54,750 nt of DNA from CAYVTD01 sp964454445 (lineage in GTDB: Bacteria; Bacteroidota; Ignavibacteria; Kapaibacteriales; UBA2268), in assembly GCA_964454445.1 (NCBI GenBank), contig CAYVTD010000018.1, positions 1 to 54,750 on the forward strand. Direction: 5' to 3'. Shown in pieces: positions 16,707 to 25,101 of the stretch (its first letter is position 1; each line of letters begins with the position of its first letter). Under the pieces are notes generated by a model. That model worked only from the letters and a program-made list of their open reading frames with translations. It was not told where the DNA came from and did not search any database. The position numbers and the translations under genes were made by a program.

Positions 16707-19490
16707 TTATTTTTTTATTATCAACTTTGTTGAATAAGTTGCTTTGTCTAATTCGACAATTACAAAATAAGCCCCATTTTTTAGCTTAGACTTAATGATT
16801 TTACTATATCTCTTTGAATTTTTATCAAGTTCCTCTTGAAAAACTTGCCTGCCTCTAATATCTACAATTCTAACGATTGCATTATTAAATTCATTAGTAT
16901 CAAATGATGCTATGTCGATGGTGAATTCGCCCTGGCTCGGATTAGGATAAATACTTATCGACGTATTGCTATTTTTTTGTTCATTTATGCTTGATGCTAT
17001 AAGATTGGTTTTCCAAATCCCTCGCCCATAAGTTGCAGCAAAAAGCTCTTTAGTTTTTGGTTGGATCTCGAGTTCATTTATTATAGCTTTTGGTAAATCA
17101 TCACTAAATCGTACCCATTTATCCAACAAATCATTGGTATAATACACACCTTTATTTGTGCCGACATAGAGTGTGTTTTCAGGGCTATCCGGCTGGTGAA
17201 TTATGGTTCGCACTTGAACTGAAGAAGCAATTGGTTTGGAAATATCCGTCCATATATTTCCTCCGTCTGTCGTGATATACGTGTTTATTGTATTAATATT
17301 TGTGTAAACAGCAGCCCACATCTTTTGTGAATCTTTATCATCATAATCGATGCTGATTATGTTTATCGAATCAAGCGGCAGTCCAGCTGTCGAGCGTTTC
17401 CAGGTTTTGCAGGCATCTTTTGTTATCCATAATTCGCCTGGGACAAGAATCCAGACATTATTAGTATCGAGATACCAGGCAGACTCTTTATAAACCGCAA
17501 TACAAGCTGGATCGACTGGTGATATTTTTATTATTGACAAAGAATTTCTATTATATTTATTCTCAGCTATTATATCGAAATCCAGGACCTTTTCCCACAA
17601 AAGACCGCCATTTTCAGAGCGCCAAAGATTTCTGAAACCGGTATAAATCCGCTCTGAATTGAATGGGTCCATTGCTGTTGGAGTTACCCAGTTGCCATTT
17701 TCTTGCTTTGAAATAGTGTCTGACAATCGGTAAGTCAAAGTCTTCCCACCATCTGTTGTCTTGCACAAACCACCAAATTGCCACACTCCATAAAAAATAT
17801 CAGGGTTATCGTTGTCTATCATTGTTTCCATCCCATCGTAATTTGGAATGTAATTAAGCCAATTTCCTGAATTGTAAAAAAAGCAGGAATTGTCTTGCGA
17901 ACCTCCTGCTAAAACATTAGCATTATTTTTACTTATACTCATTCGATAAAACTCGGTTATGGCAAGTCCATCACTTAAATTCTCCCAAATAGTCGGAAAT
18001 TTGAATTCCGGGCTATTTGGTTTTGAATTTTCTTCGTATTTATCGACCCACTCATCAATCCACTTTTTCGAGCCTGGTAGTATCTCTCCTGTTCTATAAA
18101 CGCCACCATCGTTGCACCAGTAATATTTTTTATCAAGTGGATTATAAGCTGCATAGTGGTGGTCAGCGTGAATGCTCTTACCAAAGCAATAAATCCAGAA
18201 ACTGGCTATTTCCCAATTCTCACCGCCGTTTTCGCTCATCCAAATATTAATTCCACCTGTATAAACCTTGTTTTTATCATTACGATCGGGCAAAAGTACT
18301 AGATCATAAGAACCTTGCCCGCGATCATCGTCTTGATCGCCCTCCCAAGCACCAAGAACATTATCATTTTGCCCATGAATTGACATTCTTTCCCATTTTT
18401 CGCCCCCATTAGTCGAGCGATAAAAACTGTGCATTCCATTAGTTACGCCATTTACCGCAATGGCGTATAAATAATCATTATCTACAGGCGAGATAGCAAT
18501 ATCCACTCGCGAAACTTCACCCTTGGGAGGTATTCCAGTCTCTAGCTCAACCCAAGTTTTGCCAAAATCTGTTGTTTTTAATATCCCTGCGCTTCCCAAG
18601 CCCCATATTTGCCCCTTTGCTGCATATAAAATGTTTGGGTTAGTAGGACCCATTTCCAGATCAGTAATTATCTCATTACATACATACTCCCACTTAACTC
18701 CTGCATCTTTGCTCACCCATATACCACCTCTTCCAGCCGCTATTAATTGATCACTATTATTTGGGTTTATAATGATTTTTCTTAACAAGGAATAACTAAA
18801 ATTCGGCTCAAGAACTAAACCAGTTACTGACCAAGTTTCTCCGCCATTTGAAGATTTGAAGACGCCTTGAGCATTGCTACTTGTCAAACCACCCGTGTCA
18901 AAATCTCCCGTAGCAATGTATATAATGTCAGGATTATTTGGATCGACAGCAATATCGCTAATTGCAAGTGTCGATAAGCCATCACCAAGAGGGAACCAAG
19001 TCAAACCGGCATCTTCCGTTTTCCAAACACCCCCACCAGGCGTACCTATCCAAAGGACATTTGCTTTTGCAGGATGGAAAGCAATACAATTAACCCTGCC
19101 CATCGAATAACAAGAGCGGTCATCATAACTCAGAGGTATATTTGTTGGTCCGACGGGCACCCAAGCCGTCTGAGAAAGCAATTTATCGTCTTTTTCCTTT
19201 TCAAATTGCTTTATTATATCCGAATTATTTTGCTGCAAATACTTGAATTCTCCATTTGAATTGCAGTCCAGTCTATTATTCCAAAGCCATCTGTGCATCC
19301 ATTTGTTCTTTGCTCCAGGTTTGTCCTTATATCGACTGAGAAAAGATTCATAATTCTTTTTTATATTAAAATAATTATTTGAAATATCTCTGCCTATTAT
19401 GCTGTTATACTCAGCATCAACAATATTTGCTGTAATTAAAAAAACTATTGATATTGCTATGAATATCCTTAAATAATATTTATAATGCAT
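16707..19490 (-). CDS. secreted VPS10/BNR-repeat beta-propeller protein with T9SS sorting domain
   Basis: A 927-aa protein with an N-terminal signal peptide (about 1-26). The body contains many BNR/sortilin-like repeats with the SxDxGxxW pattern, for example KTEDAGLTWFPLG, KSSNGGETWSVTG, KTTDFGKTWVELE and RSTNGGEKWERMS, forming a probable propeller from about residue 110 to 830. The last 80 residues are a type A Por-secretion sorting domain (ISIYPNPSQGEFTIDI, then VRIVDIRGRQVFQEEL, ending KLIIKK). Export by the type IX system to the surface or medium is expected. No other T9SS gene is in the window. It may bind glycans or proteins; there is no evidence of an enzymatic activity. Confidence 0.88.
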   Translation of the reverse strand: MHYKYYLRIFIAISIVFLITANIVDAEYNSIIGRDISNNYFNIKKNYESFLSRYKDKPGAKNKWMHRWLWNNRLDCNSNGEFKYLQQNNSDIIKQFEKEKDDKLLSQTAWVPVGPTNIPLSYDDRSCYSMGRVNCIAFHPAKANVLWIGTPGGGVWKTEDAGLTWFPLGDGLSTLAISDIAVDPNNPDIIYIATGDFDTGGLTSSNAQGVFKSSNGGETWSVTGLVLEPNFSYSLLRKIIINPNNSDQLIAAGRGGIWVSKDAGVKWEYVCNEIITDLEMGPTNPNILYAAKGQIWGLGSAGILKTTDFGKTWVELETGIPPKGEVSRVDIAISPVDNDYLYAIAVNGVTNGMHSFYRSTNGGEKWERMSIHGQNDNVLGAWEGDQDDDRGQGSYDLVLLPDRNDKNKVYTGGINIWMSENGGENWEIASFWIYCFGKSIHADHHYAAYNPLDKKYYWCNDGGVYRTGEILPGSKKWIDEWVDKYEENSKPNSPEFKFPTIWENLSDGLAITEFYRMSISKNNANVLAGGSQDNSCFFYNSGNWLNYIPNYDGMETMIDNDNPDIFYGVWQFGGLCKTTDGGKTLTYRLSDTISKQENGNWVTPTAMDPFNSERIYTGFRNLWRSENGGLLWEKVLDFDIIAENKYNRNSLSIIKISPVDPACIAVYKESAWYLDTNNVWILVPGELWITKDACKTWKRSTAGLPLDSINIISIDYDDKDSQKMWAAVYTNINTINTYITTDGGNIWTDISKPIASSVQVRTIIHQPDSPENTLYVGTNKGVYYTNDLLDKWVRFSDDLPKAIINELEIQPKTKELFAATYGRGIWKTNLIASSINEQKNSNTSISIYPNPSQGEFTIDIASFDTNEFNNAIVRIVDIRGRQVFQEELDKNSKRYSKIIKSKLKNGAYFVIVELDKATYSTKLIIKK

Positions 19491-19645
19491 ATTTTTCCTT
19501 AAAAAATATAAAAATTATCGCTACGTATCAATAACAAGATAATATTAATTATTAAATTTAAGCACTTTTGATTAATTAAACAAATTGATATACGAATACG
19601 AGATGATTTATTGTATCTTATTGAAATTGAAGGGAAATTCTTTAA
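19491..19645. other. AT-rich spacer ahead of the BNR-repeat gene
   Basis: A 155-bp AT-rich spacer that must hold the promoter of the secreted protein gene and the end of the upstream dCMP deaminase transcript. No hairpin with a T-run and no ORF is seen. Confidence 0.3.
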
Positions 19646-20203
19646 CTATCTTGTATTTAATGAAACAGCAGCAGCCGTGTGGATCTTGCCATTCATATAA
19701 ATTTCGGGAATAACAATATCGCAGGTAATATAGCTTAGCTTAACACCAGCTTCGGAAAGCATTTCTTGCACTCGGGAGTATGAAGCTATCCATTTGCCGT
19801 TTGTATGCTCGTCGTAAAAATCTTGACCATTGCGATGGATATTTACTTCAGAAATGCCTGTTTGAATAATGGCGCGGGCACAATCGGTGCAGGGCAACCA
19901 AGGTATATATATCTTACAACCCTTCAGCACAGTACCGCGTCTTGCTGCGTTGTATATTGCATTTCTTTCGGCGTGTTCCATCCAGAAATACTTTTCGTCG
20001 CCTTCCCGGGAAAGCCTTTTATTCTCTTTGTCCGGTTCAATTCTTCTTGGAAAAGAATTATAGCCAGTAGAAACAAGCACATTGTCGGAATCAGTAATGA
20101 CACAACCGACGTGAGTGTGTTCATCGCGACTTCGCATACCAACAAGATAGCACATTGTGAAATAAAGCTGATCCCAATCGGGTCTTTTTAATTGATTATC
20201 CAT
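19646..20203 (-). CDS. dCMP deaminase
   Basis: A 185-aa cytosolic zinc enzyme of the ComEB/dCMP deaminase family that converts dCMP to dUMP for thymidylate synthesis. Zinc ligands and the catalytic acid are visible: His77 and Glu79 in HAERN, Cys105 and Cys108 in PCTDC. The N-terminal DEHTHVGCVIT matches the family. It begins one base after the adenosyltransferase stop and is the third gene of a tight operon. Together with the AdoCbl pathway upstream this suggests shared control of deoxynucleotide supply. Confidence 0.92.
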   Translation of the reverse strand: MDNQLKRPDWDQLYFTMCYLVGMRSRDEHTHVGCVITDSDNVLVSTGYNSFPRRIEPDKENKRLSREGDEKYFWMEHAERNAIYNAARRGTVLKGCKIYIPWLPCTDCARAIIQTGISEVNIHRNGQDFYDEHTNGKWIASYSRVQEMLSEAGVKLSYITCDIVIPEIYMNGKIHTAAAVSLNTR

Positions 20204-20204
20204 G

Positions 20205-20756
20205 TCAAATGTTTTTATTTCTTATTTTGTCTTCAATACCCTCGAGCCAATTGGTCATTCTTGCTGCAGTAAATAAAAAATCTGAAAGACGATTTAAAAA
20301 TATTGGCAAATCCTGTCCAAGATCCTCTTCCCTAGCGAGGGAAACGGCAAGTCGTTCGGCTCTTCTGCATACTGTTCTCGCCTGATGCAAAAAAGAAGCT
20401 GCAGGACAACCCCCAGGCAAAATAAACTCTTTTAAAACCGGTAAAGTATTGACATAAGCATCAATTCTGCTTTCTAGCCACTCGTGATGGCTCACATCGA
20501 TGCGACGAACGTCAAATTTTGGTTTTGGCTCCAATGGAGTAGCAAAATCACTACCGGCAATAAAAAGAAGATTGGAAAGCTTTTCCAAATCTGTGACTAC
20601 CGGCTCCTTCGGCTTGAAACAACGGACAATGCCGATGATTGTATTTAATTCATCTACACTGCCATAAGTCTCCACCCTGAGCGAATCTTTTGCGACACGG
20701 CGACCGCTAAACAAACTTGTTTCGCCTTTATCGCCTGTTTTTGTATATATCTTCAT
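20205..20756 (-). CDS. pduO: PduO-type cob(I)alamin adenosyltransferase
   Basis: A 183-aa ATP:cob(I)alamin adenosyltransferase that makes adenosylcobalamin. It has the ATP-binding N-terminus YTKTGDKGETSLFSGRR, the motif VDELNTIIGIVR and the C-terminal helix motif CRRAERLAVSLA followed by LNRLSDFLFTAAR. It starts immediately after the cysteine desulfurase stop. AdoCbl made here would feed the class II ribonucleotide reductase at 48964-52566 and the methylmalonyl-CoA mutase implied by the epimerase at 46604. Symbol choice (pduO versus cobO/mmaB) is conventional. Confidence 0.93.
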   Translation of the reverse strand: MKIYTKTGDKGETSLFSGRRVAKDSLRVETYGSVDELNTIIGIVRCFKPKEPVVTDLEKLSNLLFIAGSDFATPLEPKPKFDVRRIDVSHHEWLESRIDAYVNTLPVLKEFILPGGCPAASFLHQARTVCRRAERLAVSLAREEDLGQDLPIFLNRLSDFLFTAARMTNWLEGIEDKIRNKNI

Positions 20757-21908
20757 CTATTTGGATTTGATATTAATTGTTTTACAGATTTCTTCTACTG
20801 AATCTATAAACTTGTCGATTTCTTCATCAGTTGAAAAATAAGAAGGCGAAGCCCTGACCGTACCCCATGGATGAACACCTAATGCTTCGAGCAACAAGGG
20901 AGCGCAATGCAATCCCGAGCGAACGTTTATCTCATAAGAGCTTTCCAAAATGTAATTTACTTCTTCTGGCACAATGCCCTCTATGTTAAAGCAAAAATTG
21001 GCATAAGTGCTGTGTATCGGGTCGTTGTATATGCTGATCCTATCAACATTTTTTAATTCCTCAATCATTCTCGTAACAATTTGCTTTTTCTTCAAGTGCA
21101 TGGTTTCCATACCCACCTCATTAATAAAATCAATGCCGGCATTGAGCGATGCTATCCCGGGCATATTTGGAGTTCCTGCCTCGTAATGAATGGGCCAACC
21201 ATCAGGTTGGGTAAGTATTTCGCTAAGAATGCCTGTTCCACCAATTTTAAAAGGTTTCAAAGGAATACCTTCCCTGACAATCAATCCGCCCGTCCCTGGC
21301 ATCCCATAAAGGGACTTATGTCCGGTGAAAGCAAGCATATCAATGCCCCAACCTTCGAAATCGATTGGCACAACACCAGCGCTTTGCGAAGCATCGACAA
21401 TAATCAGGCAATTGTGCTTGTGGGCAATAGCGGCTAAGGTTTTCAAATCGAGTAATGTCCCTGTAACATTAGAGCAATGATTCATTACGATAGCTTTAGT
21501 ATTTGGCTTGATGGCATTTTCGATTTCTGCCGGATCGACATAAGCCGTTTCGTTGCAGGGGACAAATGTCAGTTCTATTTTACCTTCGAGTTCCATTGTT
21601 TTCAAAGGGCGAATCACCGAATTATGCTCGATGCAAGTGGAAACAACATGTCCACCTTCGAGGCCGCAACCTTTTATTGCAAGGTTGAGCGATTCAGTGC
21701 TTCCTGATGAAAAAAGCACGTGGGTAGGGTCGGGTGAGTTAAACAATTTGGCAATTTTCGTTCTAAGCAAAAAATCGAGGTCTTCGATGTCGTGTTCTAT
21801 TCCTGAACGTGAGGAATGGCAAGGAGGTTGTTTTAGAAATTCTTGCAAAGCGTCTGTAACGTTTTGCGGTTTGGGAAAGCTTGTAGCAGCATTATTAAGG
21901 TATATCAT
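20757..21908 (-). CDS. cysteine desulfurase family aminotransferase (class V)
   Basis: A 383-aa PLP enzyme. The cofactor lysine is Lys198 in FTGHKSLYG, the PLP aspartate is in VDASQSAG, and the probable catalytic cysteine is Cys335 in RSGLHCAP. The start YLNNAATSFPKP is typical. The length and the Cys-loop place it in the SufS/CsdA-like cysteine desulfurase family, which moves sulfur from cysteine to Fe-S or other acceptors. No suf genes adjoin it; it instead opens the operon with the adenosyltransferase and dCMP deaminase. It may serve a thiol-requiring partner; the acceptor is unknown. Confidence 0.88.
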   Translation of the reverse strand: MIYLNNAATSFPKPQNVTDALQEFLKQPPCHSSRSGIEHDIEDLDFLLRTKIAKLFNSPDPTHVLFSSGSTESLNLAIKGCGLEGGHVVSTCIEHNSVIRPLKTMELEGKIELTFVPCNETAYVDPAEIENAIKPNTKAIVMNHCSNVTGTLLDLKTLAAIAHKHNCLIIVDASQSAGVVPIDFEGWGIDMLAFTGHKSLYGMPGTGGLIVREGIPLKPFKIGGTGILSEILTQPDGWPIHYEAGTPNMPGIASLNAGIDFINEVGMETMHLKKKQIVTRMIEELKNVDRISIYNDPIHSTYANFCFNIEGIVPEEVNYILESSYEINVRSGLHCAPLLLEALGVHPWGTVRASPSYFSTDEEIDKFIDSVEEICKTINIKSK

Positions 21909-22168
21909 TCTTATTCCTTGATTAAATTAATCGGTTTATAAAATAATTTTCTTGTTATCGTGTTATTCTTTTTGTTTTTCAGTTTATAGAAAATTTAAAA
22001 TTAAGAAATTTTCAATTAGTTTTCTTTGTTTTTTTAATATTTACAATTAAAATTTTTTTTGTAAATTTCAGTTTCTAAGAATGTGAATATTAATTTTTAT
22101 TTTAATATATGTTATTTGATATTAATTTGATATTAAAATATTATGTTTAACCAATTGAAAGATAGTGC
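21909..22168. other. divergent promoter region between cysteine desulfurase and infC
   Basis: A 260-bp extremely AT-rich region between divergent transcripts. It should contain the promoters of the desulfurase operon and of infC-rpmI-rplT. No conserved L20-leader-type structure or riboswitch could be recognised by eye, and no convincing promoter boxes are assigned. Confidence 0.4.
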
Positions 22169-22744
22169 TTGAAATCAGGTTACCAGCCAAGTTCAAATTT
22201 CCAAAAGGGCAAATTGGACAATGCCCCAAAAGTTAGAATCAACAACGACATACGTGCCAAAGAGATACGTGTCATCGACAGTGAAGGTGGCATGCTCGGT
22301 ATTATGCAAGTGCGAGATGCTGTCAAAATAGCAGAAGAACGCAATCTCGATCTCATTGAAATAGTCCCCAAAGCAAAGCCTCCTGTGTGCAAAATAATGG
22401 ATTACGGCAAATATGTCTATGAAATCCAAAAGAAAGAAAAGTATCAACGCAAGCAGCAGCAACAACAACAGATGAAAGAAATCCGCTTCAAACCACATAT
22501 TCAGGAGCATGATTTTGCTTTTAAGACACACCATGCAAGAAGTTTTATCGAAGAAGGCGATAAAGTGAAGGCTACGGTGATGTTTAGAGGCAGAGAAATG
22601 GCTCACAAAGATTTTGGCATAGAAGTTATCGAAAAATTTGTCGAAGCACTTTCTGATATTGCTAAAATGGACTCGCCAATTAAAACCGAAGGACGTTTTA
22701 TTACTGTCGTGATGGCGCCAGGCAAACAGACTAAGAAAAATTAA
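22169..22744 (+). CDS. infC: translation initiation factor IF-3
   Basis: A 191-aa essential factor that binds the 30S subunit and checks start codon and initiator tRNA. The N-domain starts with RINNDIRAKEIRVID and continues to a lysine-rich linker with a Gln run (about 92-109). The C-domain has KEIRFKPHIQEHDF and VKATVMFRGREMAH. The start is forced: an in-frame stop lies at 22163, and the only start-like codon before the conserved N-domain is TTG at 22169, with GAAAG upstream. Non-AUG starts allow IF-3 to repress its own synthesis. rpmI and rplT follow. Confidence 0.97.
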   Translation: MKSGYQPSSNFQKGKLDNAPKVRINNDIRAKEIRVIDSEGGMLGIMQVRDAVKIAEERNLDLIEIVPKAKPPVCKIMDYGKYVYEIQKKEKYQRKQQQQQQMKEIRFKPHIQEHDFAFKTHHARSFIEEGDKVKATVMFRGREMAHKDFGIEVIEKFVEALSDIAKMDSPIKTEGRFITVVMAPGKQTKKN

Positions 22745-22841
22745 TTTTTTATTCTCAAGTTTTCATAGTATATTTGTAATTCGTTTAAAACGCGGATTAG
22801 AATTAATTTACTATTAAGAACATAAATTTGTGGTGATTATT

Positions 22842-23039
22842 ATGCCAAAAATGAGAACAAATGCTTCAGCTAAAAAAAGATTTAAAAGAACTGCCAGCGG
22901 CAAATTCAAAAGGGCTAAGGCATATCATAGCCATATTTTAACCAAGAAAACACCAAAAAGAAAAAGGAAACTTGGCAAGAAAACCTTGGTGCACTCTTCT
23001 GACGAAAGACACGTAAAAAGAATGCTCGCAATGGCTTAA
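22842..23039 (+). CDS. rpmI: 50S ribosomal protein L35
   Basis: 65 aa, very basic: MPKMRTNASAKKRFKRTASG, with a C-terminal conserved stretch LVHSSDERHVKRML. The ATG at 22842 is the family start; an in-frame GTG 12 bases upstream only adds VII residues. A GGTGA-like site sits about six bases before the ATG. It lies 97 bp after infC and 128 bp before rplT, the standard operon order. Confidence 0.97.
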   Translation: MPKMRTNASAKKRFKRTASGKFKRAKAYHSHILTKKTPKRKRKLGKKTLVHSSDERHVKRMLAMA

Positions 23040-23092
23040 TCGATTTGCCGAGCGAGCTTTTCATTATTTTAATAAATATGTTTTTTTACAAT

Positions 23093-23127
23093 GGCGCTTG
23101 GGGTTTAATAACGGCTCTCCCAGCGCC
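23093..23127 (+). promoter_or_regulatory. GC-rich hairpin in the rpmI-rplT spacer
   Basis: GGCGCT (23093-23098) pairs with AGCGCC (23122-23127), extended by GGG/CCC (23101-23103 with 23119-23121) across a small bulge. It stands out in an otherwise AT-rich 128-bp spacer and ends 40 bases before the rplT start. It has no strong T-run. In other bacteria L20 binds its own mRNA to repress rpmI-rplT, so this may be a feedback site or simply an mRNA-stabilising stem. Confidence 0.45.
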
Positions 23128-23167
23128 TTTTATGATTGTTTCATAATTTTTTTTAGGAAAAAAGAAA

Positions 23168-23515
23168 ATGCCAAGATCAAGAAACAAAGTAGCCGCTCAC
23201 CAAAGGAAAAAGAAATTTTTAAAATTAGCCAAGGGCTATTGGGGAGCGCGCAAAAATGTCTGGACAATTGCCAAACATCACATCGAAAAAGGTCTCGAAC
23301 ACGCCTATCGCGGAAGACGACTGAAAAAACGCGTGTTTCGCCGTCTGTGGATTGTGCGTATCAATGCCGCCGCCCGCTTAAATGGAACTACTTATTCCAA
23401 ACTAATGCACGCTCTCAGGGTTAGTAACATTAATATCAACCGCAAAGTGCTTGCTCATTTTGCAATGAACAAACCAGAAGTTTTTGCTACTATCGTGAAA
23501 CAAGCGATTAAATAG
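23168..23515 (+). CDS. rplT: 50S ribosomal protein L20
   Basis: A 115-aa rRNA-binding protein needed for early 50S assembly and, in several bacteria, for feedback on this operon. The basic N-terminal helix PRSRNKVAAHQRKKKFLKLA and the core LWIVRINAAARLNGTTYSKLMHAL are clear. AGGAAAAAAGAAA precedes the ATG. It is the last gene of the operon, followed 36 bp later by a strong terminator. Confidence 0.98.
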   Translation: MPRSRNKVAAHQRKKKFLKLAKGYWGARKNVWTIAKHHIEKGLEHAYRGRRLKKRVFRRLWIVRINAAARLNGTTYSKLMHALRVSNININRKVLAHFAMNKPEVFATIVKQAIK

Positions 23516-23551
23516 ACATTATTATATTGATTATCTCTATTTAAAGATATT

Positions 23552-23583
23552 AAAAACCCTTTGTTCGCTCAAAGGGTTTTTTT
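23552..23583 (+). terminator. Rho-independent terminator of infC-rpmI-rplT
   Basis: The 12-bp stem aaaaaccctttg / caaagggttttt with a 6-nt loop (ttcgct) runs directly into a T-tract ending at 23583. It lies 36 bp after the rplT stop and closes the ribosomal operon. Confidence 0.9.
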
Positions 23584-23772
23584 ATAAATGACAATATTTT
23601 AAAAATATCGTTATAGATAACATAATGGACTGATTTATTTATCAGCAAATCTAAATTATAAATCTAAATCTCTTCAATTTTTTTTATTATTTATAATTAT
23701 CTCATTTTTATAGATTATTTTTATTAAGTTATATGCTGTAATATAACAAAAGATTCACAAAATTATGTAAAA

Positions 23773-24248
23773 ATGATTTATGATAAAGAATATATTGATA
23801 CTCTGTTCAAGTGCGAGAAAAAATAATTGATCCACCAGCAAGGGAGTTTAAAGAGGACAGAGGGCATATGAAGAAGAACTTTACTCTTAGCTCTCTTGAT
23901 GATTCTTTTTTGTTTTGCGCATTTATCAGATTCAATATAAAGTTTCCTGAAAATTTTTCGATTGGTCTTGATTTTAATCCAAAAGATGAAAAAGGTACAA
24001 TCTGTTTGTTACGTTGCAATGGCTCTCATGGCGAAAATAAACAAATACCTCTTCATGAGAGTTTCCATATACATAAGGCAACTGCTGATACTATTAATTC
24101 CGGAGTTAAACCTGAAAGTAATGTTGAAAAAACTGAAGAATACGCCTCAATGGATGGAGCCATACAGTATTTTGTCAATTACATAAATTTAAACCAAGAA
24201 AACAAGAATCGATATTTCCCAGAAAAACAAAGAGGATTATTTGATTGA
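23773..24248 (+). pseudogene. DUF6978-like gene with a one-base frameshift near its start
   Basis: A reading frame from ATG 23773 gives MIYDKEYIDTLFKCEKK and stops at TAA 23824. The next frame, open from GTG 23811 to 24248, continues IIDPPAREFKEDRGHMKKNF and then FSIGLDFN, LLRCNGSHGE, FHIHKATADTINSG and DGAIQYFVNYINL. Adding one A to the six-A run at 23818-23823 would join both parts into one 158-aa protein matching the layout I recall for DUF6978-like proteins. Alternatives are translation from GTG 23811 or ATG 23868, slippage in the A-run, or an assembly error. The stop is one base from the next gene. Function unknown; no signal or membrane segment. Confidence 0.62.
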
Positions 24249-24249
24249 C

Positions 24250-25005
24250 ATGGAACAAATACTTGAAAATATTAAAAGCAGTTTTAACAATAAATTAAGA
24301 ATTCGAGAAAAACGACCTGGTATTTTTCAGTTGTTTTTGCCTATATACCATGAAGACGGTGATATGATAGATGTTTATATAGAACAGACTGAACCCGGCA
24401 AATACAGGCTTTGTGATTATGGTATGACAATTATGAGACTCTCTTATAGTTATGAGATTGACACTGACAACAAAGAAGCTATTTTGCAAAAAATACTTTC
24501 AGAAAACCATCTATTTGAAGAAAACGGCAATATTTACTATCATACAAATTCTGAAAATATCTATAGCGACATACTTCATGTTTGCCAAACTTATATGAAA
24601 ATCGGGAGTATGAGATATTTCAAAAGAGAAGTCATTGAGAGTTTATTTTATGAGATGCTTGATGAATTTGTTATGTCTAACTTAAATGAATACAAACCAC
24701 AAAAGAATGTCTTACCTATTCCCGATAGAGACGACCTCGAGGCAGATTATGAATTCAGACCGAATGGTCATCCTATTTATCTGTTCGGTGTCAAAGACTC
24801 ATCAAAAGCAAGATTAGCAACAATTAACTGTCTTGAATATGAAAAGGCCAACCTAAATTTTAGAAGTTTGATAGTGCATGAAGATTTCGAAAAACTACCA
24901 AAGAAAGACAGGTCAAGAATTACCAACACCTGTGATAAGCAATTTACAACATTAGATGATTTTAAAATCAATGCCAAGACTTTTTTTAATAGAGAAAAAC
25001 TATAA
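24250..25005 (+). CDS. DUF1828/DUF1829-like protein of unknown function
   Basis: 251 aa from ATG 24250, one base after the upstream stop, so the two genes are tightly coupled. The N-terminal half (GIFQLFLPIYHEDGDMIDVYI, then GKYRLCDYGMTIMRL) matches the pattern I associate with DUF1828. The C-terminal part (YEFRPNGHPIYLFGVKDSS, LEYEKANLNFRSLIVH) resembles DUF1829. These families are found sporadically and near mobile or defence genes, and no activity is established to my knowledge. Here the pair lies between a ribosomal operon terminator and envelope genes, with no integrase or transposase. The domain assignment is from memory. Confidence 0.72.
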   Translation: MEQILENIKSSFNNKLRIREKRPGIFQLFLPIYHEDGDMIDVYIEQTEPGKYRLCDYGMTIMRLSYSYEIDTDNKEAILQKILSENHLFEENGNIYYHTNSENIYSDILHVCQTYMKIGSMRYFKREVIESLFYEMLDEFVMSNLNEYKPQKNVLPIPDRDDLEADYEFRPNGHPIYLFGVKDSSKARLATINCLEYEKANLNFRSLIVHEDFEKLPKKDRSRITNTCDKQFTTLDDFKINAKTFFNREKL

Positions 25006-25101
25006 ACTGATTCTTTAATTATCACAATCTCAAAAATACCGAGAAAGACCTAAGTCAGTTCAAAAAAAATCATTGATATTAATAAAGTCGGCACTCACAC
25101 A

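Noticed and set aside
23098..23424. 108-aa frame overlapping rplT
   Set aside because: It is a shifted reading of the rplT region and its spacer; the real frame encodes L20 with clear conserved motifs.
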